From contig DYOA01000008.1 in NCBI GenBank assembly GCA_020720785.1, positions 28,678 through 75,458 on the forward strand: a stretch of DNA of 46,781 nucleotides. The letters are read 5' to 3'. Shown here piece after piece: positions 25,373-33,400 of the stretch (the first letter of the stretch is position 1; every line of letters starts with the position of its first letter). This stretch comes from Leptospira biflexa (GTDB lineage: Bacteria; Spirochaetota; Leptospiria; Turneriellales; DYLW01). A program made the translations under genes and the position numbers. The notes beneath the pieces were generated by a model, which was not told where the DNA came from, did no database searches, and was given only the letters and a program-made list of their open reading frames with translations.

Positions 25373-26704
25373 TTATCTCGCCCCGCCGATGGTTTTCCGC
25401 CCGATGCTGTGGTATTCAAAGCCCAGCTCTTTCATCTGCTCCGGAGAAAACAGATTCCTGCCATCCACAATCAGGGGACGCTTCATTTTGGTTTTTATTA
25501 TGTTGAAATCTGGCCGGCGGAATTCTGACCATTCGGTTACAATGGCCAATGCGTCCGCATTTTCCAGGATATCATAATAGTTGGGGCAGTATCCAATTCT
25601 GTCTGCGAAAATCTTCCGTGCATTGTCCATGGCTTCCGGATCAAATGCCCGCACCTTTGCCCCTTTTTCCAGAAGATATTCAATGATGGCTATGGCCGGG
25701 CTTTCCCGCACATCATCGGTACGGGCTTTGAAGGAAAGTCCCCATACCGCTATGGTCTTATCTTGCAGTGTCCCCAGAGATGTGGATATTTTTTTTGCGA
25801 CCACCAGTTTTTGGCGGTCATTAACGGAATCCACCGTTTCCAGAATTGACATGGAGGATTGGAAATCCCGGGCTGTACGGATGAGGCCCTTCACATCTTT
25901 GGGAAAACAGCTTCCGCCGTATCCGGGGCCGGGGTATAAGAATTGTTTTCCAATCCGGGAGTCAGATCCAATGCCCCGCCGCACCATGTCAATATCCGCA
26001 CCGGCAGCTTCCGCGAAATTGGCAATTTCATTGATAAAGGTGATCTTGGTAGCCAGAAAAGAATTGGCCGCGTACTTTGTCAGTTCGGCGGACGTCCTGT
26101 CCATCACCAGGATGGGGTTCTGGTTCCGGACAAACGGATCGTATAAATCCATCATCACATCCGTGGCTCTCCGAGAATTGGATCCAATCACAATTCTGTC
26201 CGGCTTTAAAAAATCTTCAATGGCGGAACCCTCTTTTAAAAATTCCGGATTGGAAATCACTTCAAAATCAATCTGTGCGTTTCTGCTCTCCAGTTCCGCA
26301 GAGATGATATCGTTCACCCGGCTACCGGTTCCCACCGGAACCGTGGATTTGTTGATAACCACTTTATAATCATTCATATATCTTCCAATATCCTTGGCCA
26401 CGGCGTCCACATATTTCAGGTCCACAGCCCCATCGTCATCAGAGGGGGTTCCCACGGCAATGAAGATCACGTCAGAGGATTCAATCATCAGCCTGTTTTC
26501 GGTAGTGAATTGAATCCGGTTTTCCCGTATATTGCGTATCAGTAAATCCGTGAGACCGGGTTCATAGATGGGACTGCGACCTTTTTTCAATGTTTCAATT
26601 TTATTTGCGTCAATATCGGCACAGATGACAGAATTTCCCATATCAGAAAAACATACTCCCGTGACCAGACCCACATACCCGGTTCCCACAACGCCAATTT
26701 TCAT
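25373..26704 (-). CDS. ugd: UDP-glucose 6-dehydrogenase
   Basis: Oxidises UDP-glucose twice with NAD to UDP-glucuronate for surface polysaccharide. The frame is open to 26809, but ATG 26704 gives the standard start MKIGVVGTGYVGLVTGVCFS with the NAD-binding GxGxxG. Seen: VGTPSDDDGAVDL, STVPVGTG, NPEFLKEGSAIEDFL, and the catalytic Cys266 in YGGSCFPKD. The C-terminal domain has WGLSFKARTDDVRESPA. 443 residues, as usual. No polysaccharide operon is adjacent; it shares a minus-strand series with the dsbD-like gene and is divergent from cspA across 239 bases. Confidence 0.96.
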   Translation of the reverse strand: MKIGVVGTGYVGLVTGVCFSDMGNSVICADIDANKIETLKKGRSPIYEPGLTDLLIRNIRENRIQFTTENRLMIESSDVIFIAVGTPSDDDGAVDLKYVDAVAKDIGRYMNDYKVVINKSTVPVGTGSRVNDIISAELESRNAQIDFEVISNPEFLKEGSAIEDFLKPDRIVIGSNSRRATDVMMDLYDPFVRNQNPILVMDRTSAELTKYAANSFLATKITFINEIANFAEAAGADIDMVRRGIGSDSRIGKQFLYPGPGYGGSCFPKDVKGLIRTARDFQSSMSILETVDSVNDRQKLVVAKKISTSLGTLQDKTIAVWGLSFKARTDDVRESPAIAIIEYLLEKGAKVRAFDPEAMDNARKIFADRIGYCPNYYDILENADALAIVTEWSEFRRPDFNIIKTKMKRPLIVDGRNLFSPEQMKELGFEYHSIGRKTIGGAR

Positions 26705-26795
26705 GGTGTCATTTATAAGGACAGAAAAGACGTGTAAAGGATTATCCGGCTGGGAATGCACAAAACGCTTGACGCCATACCCCGATTTGCATTTA

Positions 26796-26808
26796 TGCAT
26801 CAGATGCA
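26796..26808. repeat. Short perfect inverted repeat in the ugd/cspA divergent region
   Basis: TGCATC-A-GATGCA is a 6-1-6 inverted repeat in the 239-base divergent region. It is about 90 bases upstream of ugd and 135 bases upstream of cspA, so it could be an operator for either gene. TTGACG at 26769-26774 lies nearby on the plus strand with only a weak -10. The rest of the region shows no gene; TATAAT at 26928-26933 sits too close to the cspA ATG to be a normal -10. Confidence 0.3.
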
Positions 26809-26943
26809 ATGGCGCATCCAGACACAGTTTTTTTATTATCCTCCGGCTTTTCCCTTATTCCAAACGGTCTAAAAGCGGTGTAATAACAGAACAGATTATT
26901 GTATACGCTTGGGTTTGTATCAAATTTTATAATGGAGTAAGAA

Positions 26944-27147
26944 ATGGAAAAAGGTACTGTTAAATGGTTTAACGAAAGCAAAGGATTTGGATTTATAGCA
27001 AGAGAAAGTGGCGGGGATATTTTTGTCCACCACACTGGAATTATTGCCGATGGATTCCGCTCCCTGAGCGAAGGGACAAAAGTGGAATTTAATGTAGAAA
27101 AAACTGACAAAGGTCCCCGAGCAGTTTCTGTTAAAGCAATAAAGTAA
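26944..27147 (+). CDS. cspA: Cold-shock-domain RNA-binding protein
   Basis: A 67-residue CspA-family protein, a five-strand OB fold that binds single-stranded RNA and DNA. RNP1 reads KGFGFIA and RNP2 reads DIFVHHT, where the common form is DIFVHFS. The N-terminal [17 protein letters not shown] is nearly canonical. ATG 26944 follows GGAG by six bases. The numbering of csp paralogues cannot be inferred. A clear hairpin terminator follows at 27156. A long 5' leader, frequent in cold-shock genes, could fit in the 239 bases upstream, but no promoter can be fixed. Confidence 0.95.
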   Translation: MEKGTVKWFNESKGFGFIARESGGDIFVHHTGIIADGFRSLSEGTKVEFNVEKTDKGPRAVSVKAIK

Positions 27148-27155
27148 AAACGATC

Positions 27156-27209
27156 GAGAACTCCCGTTCGGATAATTTACTTATCCAGGGAGTTCTCCAG
27201 GATTTTTTT
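27156..27209 (+). terminator. Rho-independent-like terminator of cspA
   Basis: GAGAACTCCC (27156-27165) pairs perfectly with GGGAGTTCTC (27188-27197). Inside, GGATAA (27170-27175) pairs with TTATCC (27181-27186). Seven T residues follow at 27203-27209. The main stem begins nine bases after the cspA stop. Confidence 0.7.
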
Positions 27210-27400
27210 CTCAGTAAGCAGTTTTCCCGGATAAGATGGGGAGATGTTGTTTTATAATTAAGAATTATACCTGATTTTTTGTCCGCTAAGATATGATTTT
27301 TATAGCCATAATAGGTCTGCTTATTTTTGGTTGTCCATCGGGCATCGAGGTTCCCTTTATAAAGAAGAACACCCTGTCTAACATAAATCCATGTCCTGAT
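27210..27400 (-). pseudogene. Decayed IS5-type (DDE) transposase fragment
   Basis: On the minus strand a frame without a start codon runs open from 27400, just after a TAA at 27403-27401, to beyond 27150. Its middle reads NLDARWTTKNKQTYYGYKNH followed by ILADKKSG. This closely resembles the conserved DARWTKK...YGYKNHI.VDKK block of IS5/IS1182-family DDE transposases, between the first and second catalytic Asp. The rest of the protein, the other catalytic residues and terminal inverted repeats are not visible, so this is a relic of perhaps 65 codons. The sequence beyond it merges with the cspA terminator. The match is from memory of the family motif, not from a search. Confidence 0.6.
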
Positions 27401-27405
27401 TTATG
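27382..27405. repeat. 8-base inverted repeat in the cspA-tRNA intergenic stretch
   Basis: CATAAATC at 27382-27389 pairs with GATTTATG at 27398-27405 around an 8-base loop. Nearby are a TATAATT-AAG-AATTATA hairpin (27253-27269) and a 12-base palindrome AATGGATCCATT (27493-27504); CCATCGG occurs three times (27335, 27471, 27509). Apart from these, the transposase relic and the tRNA promoter, I see nothing firm in 27148-27572. Confidence 0.35.
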
Positions 27406-27534
27406 GGCTCACTATAAACCCCTAAGATGAAAATTATCCCGGTAAGTGTTTATATTCATTCGGGAGGAATCCATCGGCAGGGATGCGTGCCCAATGGATC
27501 CATTCCAGCCATCGGTTTCCCAACCAAGCTTTTC

Positions 27535-27563
27535 TTGACGAAGCGTATTCAAAAAACAAACTA
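27535..27563 (+). promoter_or_regulatory. Candidate promoter for tRNA-Val and thrS
   Basis: TTGACG at 27535-27540 matches the -35 consensus at five of six positions. After 17-18 bases comes AAACTAT (27558-27564), a weak -10. The tRNA begins at 27573, the expected distance. No other promoter is visible between here and thrS. Confidence 0.4.
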
Positions 27564-27572
27564 TCCCAGAGC

Positions 27573-27646
<74 letters not shown>

Positions 27647-27669
27647 AAAAAATCAAAGCGGGTATCGGG

Positions 27670-29592
27670 ATGGGTAAAATTAAACTATTTAATGGGCAGG
27701 AAGCGGAAATTGCGGATGGGTTGACCTTTGGGGAGGCGGTGAAGATCTCGTTTCCGGATGTTGCAAAGAAGATCCTTGCAGTGGAGTATGGAAACAAGGC
27801 CTATGATTTATCCACGGTGGTTCCCTCTGCCGGCGATGCGGTTCTGAAGCCATTGACCTTTGAAGAGGACAAGGGGAAGGAAGTTTTCTGGCACTCCAGT
27901 GCTCATGTTCTGGCACAGGCGGTGAAGAGGCTGTATCCCCAGGCACAGTTGACTTTTGGGCCGGTGGTGAAAAGCGGGCCGGGTTTTTTTTATTATGATA
28001 TTTTTCTGGAGGATAAAATTACAGAGGCCGATTTTCCCGCCATAGAAAATGAGATGCATAAAATTGTATCGGAAAATCATTCCGTGGCCAGGAAAGTGGT
28101 TCTCCGGGAAGAGGCCATACGGGAATTCCGGGATATGGGTGAGGAATTTAAAACCCGCATTATTGAGGAGCTTCCGGAAGGGGAGGAAATCAGTGTATAT
28201 TCCCAGGGGGATTTTCAGGATCTCTGCCGGGGGCCGCATGTATCCTCCACTGGTCGGTTGGGATTTTTCAAGCTGACAGCGGTGGCCGGGGCATACTGGA
28301 AGGGGGATACTTCCAATCCCATGCTCCAGCGGTTGTATGGGGTATCTTTCCCGGAAAAAAAAGATCTGAAGAATTATCTGAATGCGATTGAGGAAGCAAA
28401 GAAGCGGGATCACCGTAAAATTGGGAAAGAGATGGATCTTTTCAGCTTCCAGGATGAGGGCCCCGGCTTTCCGTTTTTCCACGGCAAAGGCATGGTTATC
28501 TATAATCTGCTCACAGATTACATCCGGAAGGAATGTCTTGAAAGAGGATATTCAGAAATCCGCACTCCCACAATTCTTTCCGATGAGTTGTGGGTACGTT
28601 CCGGTCATTATGCAAATTTTAAAGAAAATATGTATTTCACCACTATAGACGAAAAGGGATATGCGGTGAAGCCCATGAACTGCCCCGGTTCCATTCTCAT
28701 TTATAAAAATTCACCCAAAAGTTACCGGGATCTGCCCATCCGGGTCGCGGAAATGGGCAGCGTCCACCGGCACGAGCTTTCCGGGGTGCTGCATGGTCTT
28801 TTCCGGGTGCGGGCTTTTACGCAGGATGACGCACACGTCTATTGCGAACAATTGGATCTGCAGAAAGAGATTGAGGCCGCCATAAAATTTGTGGTGGATG
28901 TATACCGGAAATTCGGATTTGAAAAGGTGAAAATATTCATAGCCACCCGCCCGGAGAAAGCCTTGGGCTCGGCGGAGGTCTGGGAAAAGGCCACCTCTGC
29001 TTTAGTGGATTCTCTGAAAAATATGAATCTTGATTATAAAATCAAAGAAGGGGAGGGTGCGTTTTACGGCCCCAAAATTGAATTTAACATTGAGGATGCT
29101 CTCCAGAGAAACTGGCAGTTGGGAACCATCCAGGTGGATTTCTCCATGCCGGAACGATTTGAAATGGAATACACCGGGAGCGATGGGCAAAAGCACCGGC
29201 CTGTGATGATCCATCGGGCCATTTTGGGATCTTTTGAGCGGTTCATGGGAATTTTGATTGAGCATTATGAAGGAAAGCTTCCGTTGTGGCTTGCTCCAGT
29301 GCAGGTTTCCGTGATGACGGTTCTGCCGGAGGATACCCAGGTTTCTTATGCCCGTGACATTGCCGGGGTTCTGCGTGGTAAGGGGGTCCGCGTGGAAGAG
29401 AATTATGAGGCCGATAAAATTGGCTATAAAATCCGGGAATGGAACCAGAAGAAGGTCAATTATGCCATCATCATTGGAAAAAATGAGGCGGACGCCCGGC
29501 AGATTTCCATCCGGAAGCGGTCGGAGGCAGATACCGCCACGGTTTCCCTGGAGGAATTCCTCCGCAAACTGCATGATGAAATGAATGGATGA
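27670..29592 (+). CDS. thrS: Threonyl-tRNA synthetase
   Basis: Charges tRNA-Thr. 640 residues from ATG 27670; the frame is open back into the tRNA, but this Met gives the usual TGS-domain start GKIKLFNGQEAEIADG. The N2 editing domain has HSSAHVLAQA and the later Cys/His in LCRGPHV. The class II core follows with KPMNCPGS, DDAHVYC and MIHRAILGSFERF, which hold the zinc-binding Cys-His-His set, plus RVAEMGSVHRHELSG as motif 2. The anticodon-binding domain begins near LAPVQVSVMTVL. No T-box leader is present; the only upstream element is tRNA-Val. The stop overlaps the start of the methyltransferase by 8 bases, so the two are translationally linked. Confidence 0.98.
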   Translation: MGKIKLFNGQEAEIADGLTFGEAVKISFPDVAKKILAVEYGNKAYDLSTVVPSAGDAVLKPLTFEEDKGKEVFWHSSAHVLAQAVKRLYPQAQLTFGPVVKSGPGFFYYDIFLEDKITEADFPAIENEMHKIVSENHSVARKVVLREEAIREFRDMGEEFKTRIIEELPEGEEISVYSQGDFQDLCRGPHVSSTGRLGFFKLTAVAGAYWKGDTSNPMLQRLYGVSFPEKKDLKNYLNAIEEAKKRDHRKIGKEMDLFSFQDEGPGFPFFHGKGMVIYNLLTDYIRKECLERGYSEIRTPTILSDELWVRSGHYANFKENMYFTTIDEKGYAVKPMNCPGSILIYKNSPKSYRDLPIRVAEMGSVHRHELSGVLHGLFRVRAFTQDDAHVYCEQLDLQKEIEAAIKFVVDVYRKFGFEKVKIFIATRPEKALGSAEVWEKATSALVDSLKNMNLDYKIKEGEGAFYGPKIEFNIEDALQRNWQLGTIQVDFSMPERFEMEYTGSDGQKHRPVMIHRAILGSFERFMGILIEHYEGKLPLWLAPVQVSVMTVLPEDTQVSYARDIAGVLRGKGVRVEENYEADKIGYKIREWNQKKVNYAIIIGKNEADARQISIRKRSEADTATVSLEEFLRKLHDEMNG

Positions 29593-30190
29593 GCGGACGC
29601 TGGATATCTATCGGCACCAGACCGATGAGTATTTCCAGCGTTATCTACAATCCTCCCCGGTGATCCGTCCTGTATTGCGTTTTCTCCGTAAAGGGTTTTC
29701 ACTATTGGATTATGGGGCCGGTTCCGGGCGGGATGCGGATGCCCTTCTGGACGCCGGTTATGATGTGTATGCCTATGATCCGGTGGAGGAATTTTCCCGG
29801 AAGGCGGTGGAGCACTATCCCCGTTTATCCGGACGATATTTTTCCCATCCGGAAGATATCCACAGGCTCGCGGGGCAGATGGACGGGGTTCTGGCTAACG
29901 GTGTGTTCCAGCATATTCCGGATGCGGAGTTGGGGGACATTATCCGGGAAATCCAGTCCATATCAAGGAAGGAATCTTTTATTTTTATCTCCATCCCGGT
30001 GGAGTATCCGGACATCCGGGAAGGGAGGGACGCCGCTGGCCGTTTATTCCGTCTGCGTCCGGAGGATGAGTACATCGGCCATTTTTCCTCTTATGGATAT
30101 GTCCTGAGGGAACGGGAAGAGGCGGCGGATTCTCTCCGGAGAAATGGGGTCCGCTGGGTTTTTCTGGTGCTGGAACGATCTGGTCTCTGA
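29585..30190 (+). CDS. Class I SAM-dependent methyltransferase
   Basis: 201 residues. Motif I reads LLDYGAGSGRDADALL, followed by the acidic end of strand 2 in VYAYDPVEEF. Motif IV-like GVLANGVFQHIPD and the strand ESFIFISIPVEY complete the fold. The pattern resembles the Methyltransf_11/25 type, which modifies small molecules or tRNA; the substrate is not decidable. Its ATG lies inside the last codons of thrS (8-base overlap), so a link to tRNA or translation is possible but unproven. Confidence 0.85.
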   Translation: MDERTLDIYRHQTDEYFQRYLQSSPVIRPVLRFLRKGFSLLDYGAGSGRDADALLDAGYDVYAYDPVEEFSRKAVEHYPRLSGRYFSHPEDIHRLAGQMDGVLANGVFQHIPDAELGDIIREIQSISRKESFIFISIPVEYPDIREGRDAAGRLFRLRPEDEYIGHFSSYGYVLREREEAADSLRRNGVRWVFLVLERSGL

Positions 30191-30199
30191 ATTCACAGC

Positions 30200-30415
30200 A
30201 TGGATGATACTATCTTTGCCACGGTGGGGGCGTTCAAAAGGATAAGATTGGGATCTGCCAGAAAAAAATATGCAATGGTCATCACTGCCATAATCCAGGT
30301 TGAATCCGGGGTTGGTAAATTCAACTCTTTTTTGGTTGACGGCAAAAACTTTCCTAATATTTTGATTAATATGGGTAATAAATCCGGGAGAAATAAGGTG
30401 GCCAATTTTGGATGA
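30200..30415 (+). CDS. Possible 71-residue small protein, unknown
   Basis: The frame fills the gap between the methyltransferase (stop at 30190) and the GHKL ATPase (start 30408), beginning nine bases after one and overlapping the other by eight. This is the packing seen across the window and is the main argument for it. The text is basic and unfamiliar (RIRLGSARKKYAMVITAIIQ, GKFNSFLVDGKNFPN). No ribosome site is seen upstream of ATG 30200. A similar-sized frame is open on the opposite strand (30193-30405), so chance is a real alternative. Confidence 0.35.
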   Translation: MDDTIFATVGAFKRIRLGSARKKYAMVITAIIQVESGVGKFNSFLVDGKNFPNILINMGNKSGRNKVANFG

Positions 30416-31214
30416 CGCAGAAAAAAGAGAAATTAAAATAGAAAAAGTACTCTCCATCCTCCGGGAGAAGAAAGTGGTCAAATTCCAGATCAACGCACTT
30501 ACCAGAAACGGACGGGATGAGCTGATGGAAATCTTCAGCAGTATTTTTATTAACTTTGGTCTGAATATGGAATACATGTTCAATATTTATTCCGCCATTG
30601 TGGAAGTAATTTTCAATGCGGTGAAAGCAAACGCCAAATTTATTTTATTCCAGGAAATGATTAAAAGCCGGATTGCGGGAAATATAAAAGATGAAGAAAT
30701 GGATGATGTACTTCAAACTATCTTCCGGGAAGAGCCGCTCCGGGAATTTATGGTGCGGTATATTCCGCAGGATCTGCTGAAAAAAAAGACCCAGAATCTG
30801 CTGCGGGTGGATGAATATTTTCGCCTGAAAAAGGGCGTAAGCCAGGAAGAGAAGGAAAACCTGGTGCATTATCGCACAAAAATGCAGGAGCGTCACATTA
30901 ATATTGAATTTAAAATTATTCTGGATGATAATGATCTAATTTTTTCCATTTTAAATGATTCCCCTGTTCTGAAAAAAGATATGGAAAGGATTCTGCATTC
31001 CCGGGAAGTGCACGCGATGCTGGCGGATTCCGGGCACTCCGGGGACTTTTTTTCTCCGGAAAATCTGGATCAGACGGAATCCGCCGGGATGGGGATTGCC
31101 ATGGCCGATGAAGTATTTTATGAATTAAAACTGAATCCTTTTGATTATTTCACCATAGAGACCAGTAAAGGGCAGACAAAATCCATGCTCCATTTTCCCG
31201 GGGTAAATGCGTAA
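30408..31214 (+). CDS. GHKL-fold (histidine-kinase-like) ATPase domain protein without kinase phosphoacceptor
   Basis: 268 residues. The GHKL ATP-binding boxes can be followed though degenerate: N-box in IYSAIVEVIFNAVKANAKF (residues about 61-79, with Glu and Asn), G1-like LIFSILNDSPVLKKDM, G2-like ESAGMGIAMADEVF, and the final strand FDYFTIETSKGQTKSML. There is no HisKA region, receiver or membrane segment. Such stand-alone ATPases often act as anti-sigma or anti-anti-sigma switch kinases, or as partners of other regulators; that is inference. The start is TTG 30408 with AAGGTGG seven bases upstream. It ends the plus-strand series tRNA-Val - thrS - methyltransferase - small frame. Twelve bases separate it from rnhA. 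Confidence 0.68.
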   Translation: MDDAEKREIKIEKVLSILREKKVVKFQINALTRNGRDELMEIFSSIFINFGLNMEYMFNIYSAIVEVIFNAVKANAKFILFQEMIKSRIAGNIKDEEMDDVLQTIFREEPLREFMVRYIPQDLLKKKTQNLLRVDEYFRLKKGVSQEEKENLVHYRTKMQERHINIEFKIILDDNDLIFSILNDSPVLKKDMERILHSREVHAMLADSGHSGDFFSPENLDQTESAGMGIAMADEVFYELKLNPFDYFTIETSKGQTKSMLHFPGVNA

Positions 31215-31226
31215 TTTCCGTTTTCA

Positions 31227-31679
31227 TTATTTTATGGCCAGATTTGCCAGGTAATCCGCTATAGCATTTTCTTCCCGTGGAATATGGGAAAACTGAAGGT
31301 TACGGAAGAACGGGAATGCCAGGACTTTCTGGTACAGGATCATCAGTTCCGGTTTTTTTACTTTGTATTCTTTTTTAATCTGTTTCACAATCAGCTCTGA
31401 GTCCATCAGTATCTTTACGGGGTGGGAAAGCAGATCCGGTCGTTTTTCCAGAATCTCCAGAGCCTTCACTAAGGCCAGGTATTCCGCTTCATTATTGGTT
31501 TTTTTCCCCAGGTATTCCGATAGCTGGAAGACCGGCTGGATTTCCTTTCTTTTGAACGGGGATAGATTATAAAAAGTGTGGGGACGGTCATCCTCCCGCA
31601 AAAAGGCCACCGCACCGGCGGATGCAGGCCCCGGATTTCCCTTGGATGCTCCATCGGTAAAGAGAATAATATTTTTCAT
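31227..31679 (-). CDS. rnhA: Ribonuclease HI family protein
   Basis: Cleaves RNA in RNA-DNA hybrids. The four acidic catalytic positions are present: Asp in LFTDGASKGNPGPAS, Glu in TNNEAEYLALVKAL, Asp in ILMDSELIVKQIK, and Asp in HIPREENAIADYLAN. 150 residues, as usual for this RNase HI-like group; the spacing is closer to the archaeal/actinobacterial type than to E. coli RnhA. ATG 31679 overlaps the TGA of oppD in an ATGA junction, so translation is coupled, although the functions seem unrelated. The frame is open upstream into oppD to 31757, but that would be an unusual overlap. Confidence 0.93.
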   Translation of the reverse strand: MKNIILFTDGASKGNPGPASAGAVAFLREDDRPHTFYNLSPFKRKEIQPVFQLSEYLGKKTNNEAEYLALVKALEILEKRPDLLSHPVKILMDSELIVKQIKKEYKVKKPELMILYQKVLAFPFFRNLQFSHIPREENAIADYLANLAIK

Positions 31680-32647
31680 AAAATGCATCTCGTAAAAGAG
31701 CCGGATTTTTTTCGGACGGGAACCGGACTCCGGCACTCTTCTTTTTTTTCCGGGCACCGGGGATAAAACGGGCAGCCGGCGGGGATGGAGGTCAGTTCCG
31801 GAGGCGTGCCGGGAATGGCTTGCAGTCTGTGGTTCCCTTCCAGGCGGGGCAGGCTGTTGAGAAGTCCTTTTGTGTATGGATGGGCTGGTTCCTTGAGGAT
31901 TTTCCGTGGATTCCCAAATTCCATGATTTGTCCTGCATACATGATGGCCAGTTTATCCGCAAGCTGCCCCACAATGCCCAGGTCATGCGTGATCAGCAGA
32001 ATGGCCATATTGTTGTTTTTGTTCAGATCTTTGATGAGATTCAGAATCTGGGCCTGTATGGTCACATCCAGAGATGTGGTGGGCTCATCGGCAATGAGAA
32101 GCCGTGGCGAGGTGGCCAGAGCCATGGCAATCACCACCCGCTGCCGCATGCCTCCGGAAAGCTCAAAGGGATACTGTTTTAAACGCATGGCCGGGTCTGT
32201 GATGCCCACGGATTCCAGAAGTTCTTCACTTTTTTTCCGGGCATCCCGCCGATTCATTTTTTTATGGGTGATGAGCACCTCGTCAATCTGGTAGCCAATG
32301 GTGAACACCGGGTTCAGGGAGGTCATGGGCTCCTGGAAAATCATGGAGATCTGGTTGCCCCGGATTTTCCGCAGCGAATTTTCACTCATTCCCGCCAGCT
32401 CCTGCCCGGAAAAAAGGATGCTGCCGGAATCCAGTTTGGCGGGCGGATCCACCAGCCCCAGGATGGAATATGCCGTGAGGGTTTTGCCGCTGCCACTTTC
32501 CCCGGCCAGGGCCACGATCTGTCCTTCTTCCACGGACAGGGAGACTCCCCGCAGGGCGGAGATCCTTTCCAGTCGCATTTTTTTATCCATGGCCGATTGT
32601 GGATGGGGAAAAGACAAAAAGAGGTTTTCTATCCGGAGCAGGGGCAT
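31676..32647 (-). CDS. Oligopeptide/dipeptide ABC transporter ATP-binding protein (OppD/DppD-type)
   Basis: 323 residues. Walker A is GESGSGKT at 49-56, the Q-loop is in ISMIFQEPMTSLNP, the ABC signature is ELSGGMRQRV, Walker B is RLLIADEPTTSLDV, and the H-loop His is in LLITHDLGI. The C-terminal peptide-transporter extension has GCPFYPRCPEKKEEC, whose Cys set is typical of the OppD/DppD family (an iron-sulphur ligand site in some). No permease, binding protein or OppF partner is adjacent, so it is separated from the rest of its transporter. It is divergent from tmk across 93 bases. Confidence 0.94.
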   Translation of the reverse strand: MPLLRIENLFLSFPHPQSAMDKKMRLERISALRGVSLSVEEGQIVALAGESGSGKTLTAYSILGLVDPPAKLDSGSILFSGQELAGMSENSLRKIRGNQISMIFQEPMTSLNPVFTIGYQIDEVLITHKKMNRRDARKKSEELLESVGITDPAMRLKQYPFELSGGMRQRVVIAMALATSPRLLIADEPTTSLDVTIQAQILNLIKDLNKNNNMAILLITHDLGIVGQLADKLAIMYAGQIMEFGNPRKILKEPAHPYTKGLLNSLPRLEGNHRLQAIPGTPPELTSIPAGCPFYPRCPEKKEECRSPVPVRKKSGSFTRCIL

Positions 32648-32740
32648 TGGGAATAAAAATGCCGCTTTTGTCCGTGTAAAGCCAAAAATACTTTACGGCA
32701 TTGCCGGGAATTCATTTATCAATGCTGTGGGGAAAATGTT

Positions 32741-33400
32741 ATGTTTGCGGTAATTGAAGGGATTGACGGGAGCGGAAAAACAACCATACTGGAGGCACTG
32801 AAAGGAGATCCTTTTTTTGCTTCTTGGGAATTTCTGCGGGAGCCCACGGGAGGGCCATTCGGAAAAAAAATCCGGGAAATCATTTCCCAATCAGACCGGG
32901 ATTATTCCCGCCAAACCCGGAATGAACTGACGAATTTATTTATCCAGGATCGGATCTGGAATAATGAAAGCAACATCATGCCGCTTATTAAGGAGAAAAA
33001 AAATATTCTTTCTGACCGGTATTATATATCCACTGCCACATACCAGGGGATGGACAGAAAGGAAGTGCTGAAAATTCTGGTGGAACAGATGGAAAATCCG
33101 CTGATTCTGAATCCGGATTTTATATTTTTTCTGAATATTGATGTGGCCACGTCTCTGGACCGGATACGCAAGAGGAATACCCAGAAGGAAATTTTTGAAA
33201 AAAAAGATTCTCTTCTGCGGATTTTTAATAATTATCTCATTATAGAAAATTATTTCAGCACATCGGATGATTTCCAGATTCTGGATATGCCGCAGTGGAT
33301 CAATATTGATGCTCGCAATCCGGTGAATGTCATTATGGAAGAAATTGCCAAAAATCTCCGGAAAAAAAATGACCGGAAAAGCCCCGGAATGCGGTCATGA
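32741..33400 (+). CDS. tmk: Thymidylate kinase
   Basis: Phosphorylates dTMP to dTDP. P-loop GIDGSGKT at residues 7-14, the dTMP-binding FLREPTGGPFGKKIREI region, the SDRYYISTATYQG motif after the LID-adjacent helix, and FFLNIDVATSLDRIRKRN. 219 residues. ATG 32741 follows GGGGAAAA. The stop overlaps the ATG of the glycosyltransferase in an ATGA junction. It begins the plus-strand series that also holds pncA, pncB, dgt and sthA. Confidence 0.95.
   Translation: MFAVIEGIDGSGKTTILEALKGDPFFASWEFLREPTGGPFGKKIREIISQSDRDYSRQTRNELTNLFIQDRIWNNESNIMPLIKEKKNILSDRYYISTATYQGMDRKEVLKILVEQMENPLILNPDFIFFLNIDVATSLDRIRKRNTQKEIFEKKDSLLRIFNNYLIIENYFSTSDDFQILDMPQWINIDARNPVNVIMEEIAKNLRKKNDRKSPGMRS

Noticed and set aside
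26928..26933. Perfect TATAAT before cspA
   Set aside because: Only ten bases before the ATG and overlapping the ribosome site region; no -35 at a proper distance.
27147..27572. T-box leader for thrS
   Set aside because: No T-box core or terminator/antiterminator pair; the clover-leaf just upstream is a genuine tRNA-Val.
30193..30405. Minus-strand frame of 70 codons opposite the small plus-strand frame
   Set aside because: TTG start without ribosome site, against the direction of both neighbours; kept only as a caution for the plus-strand call.
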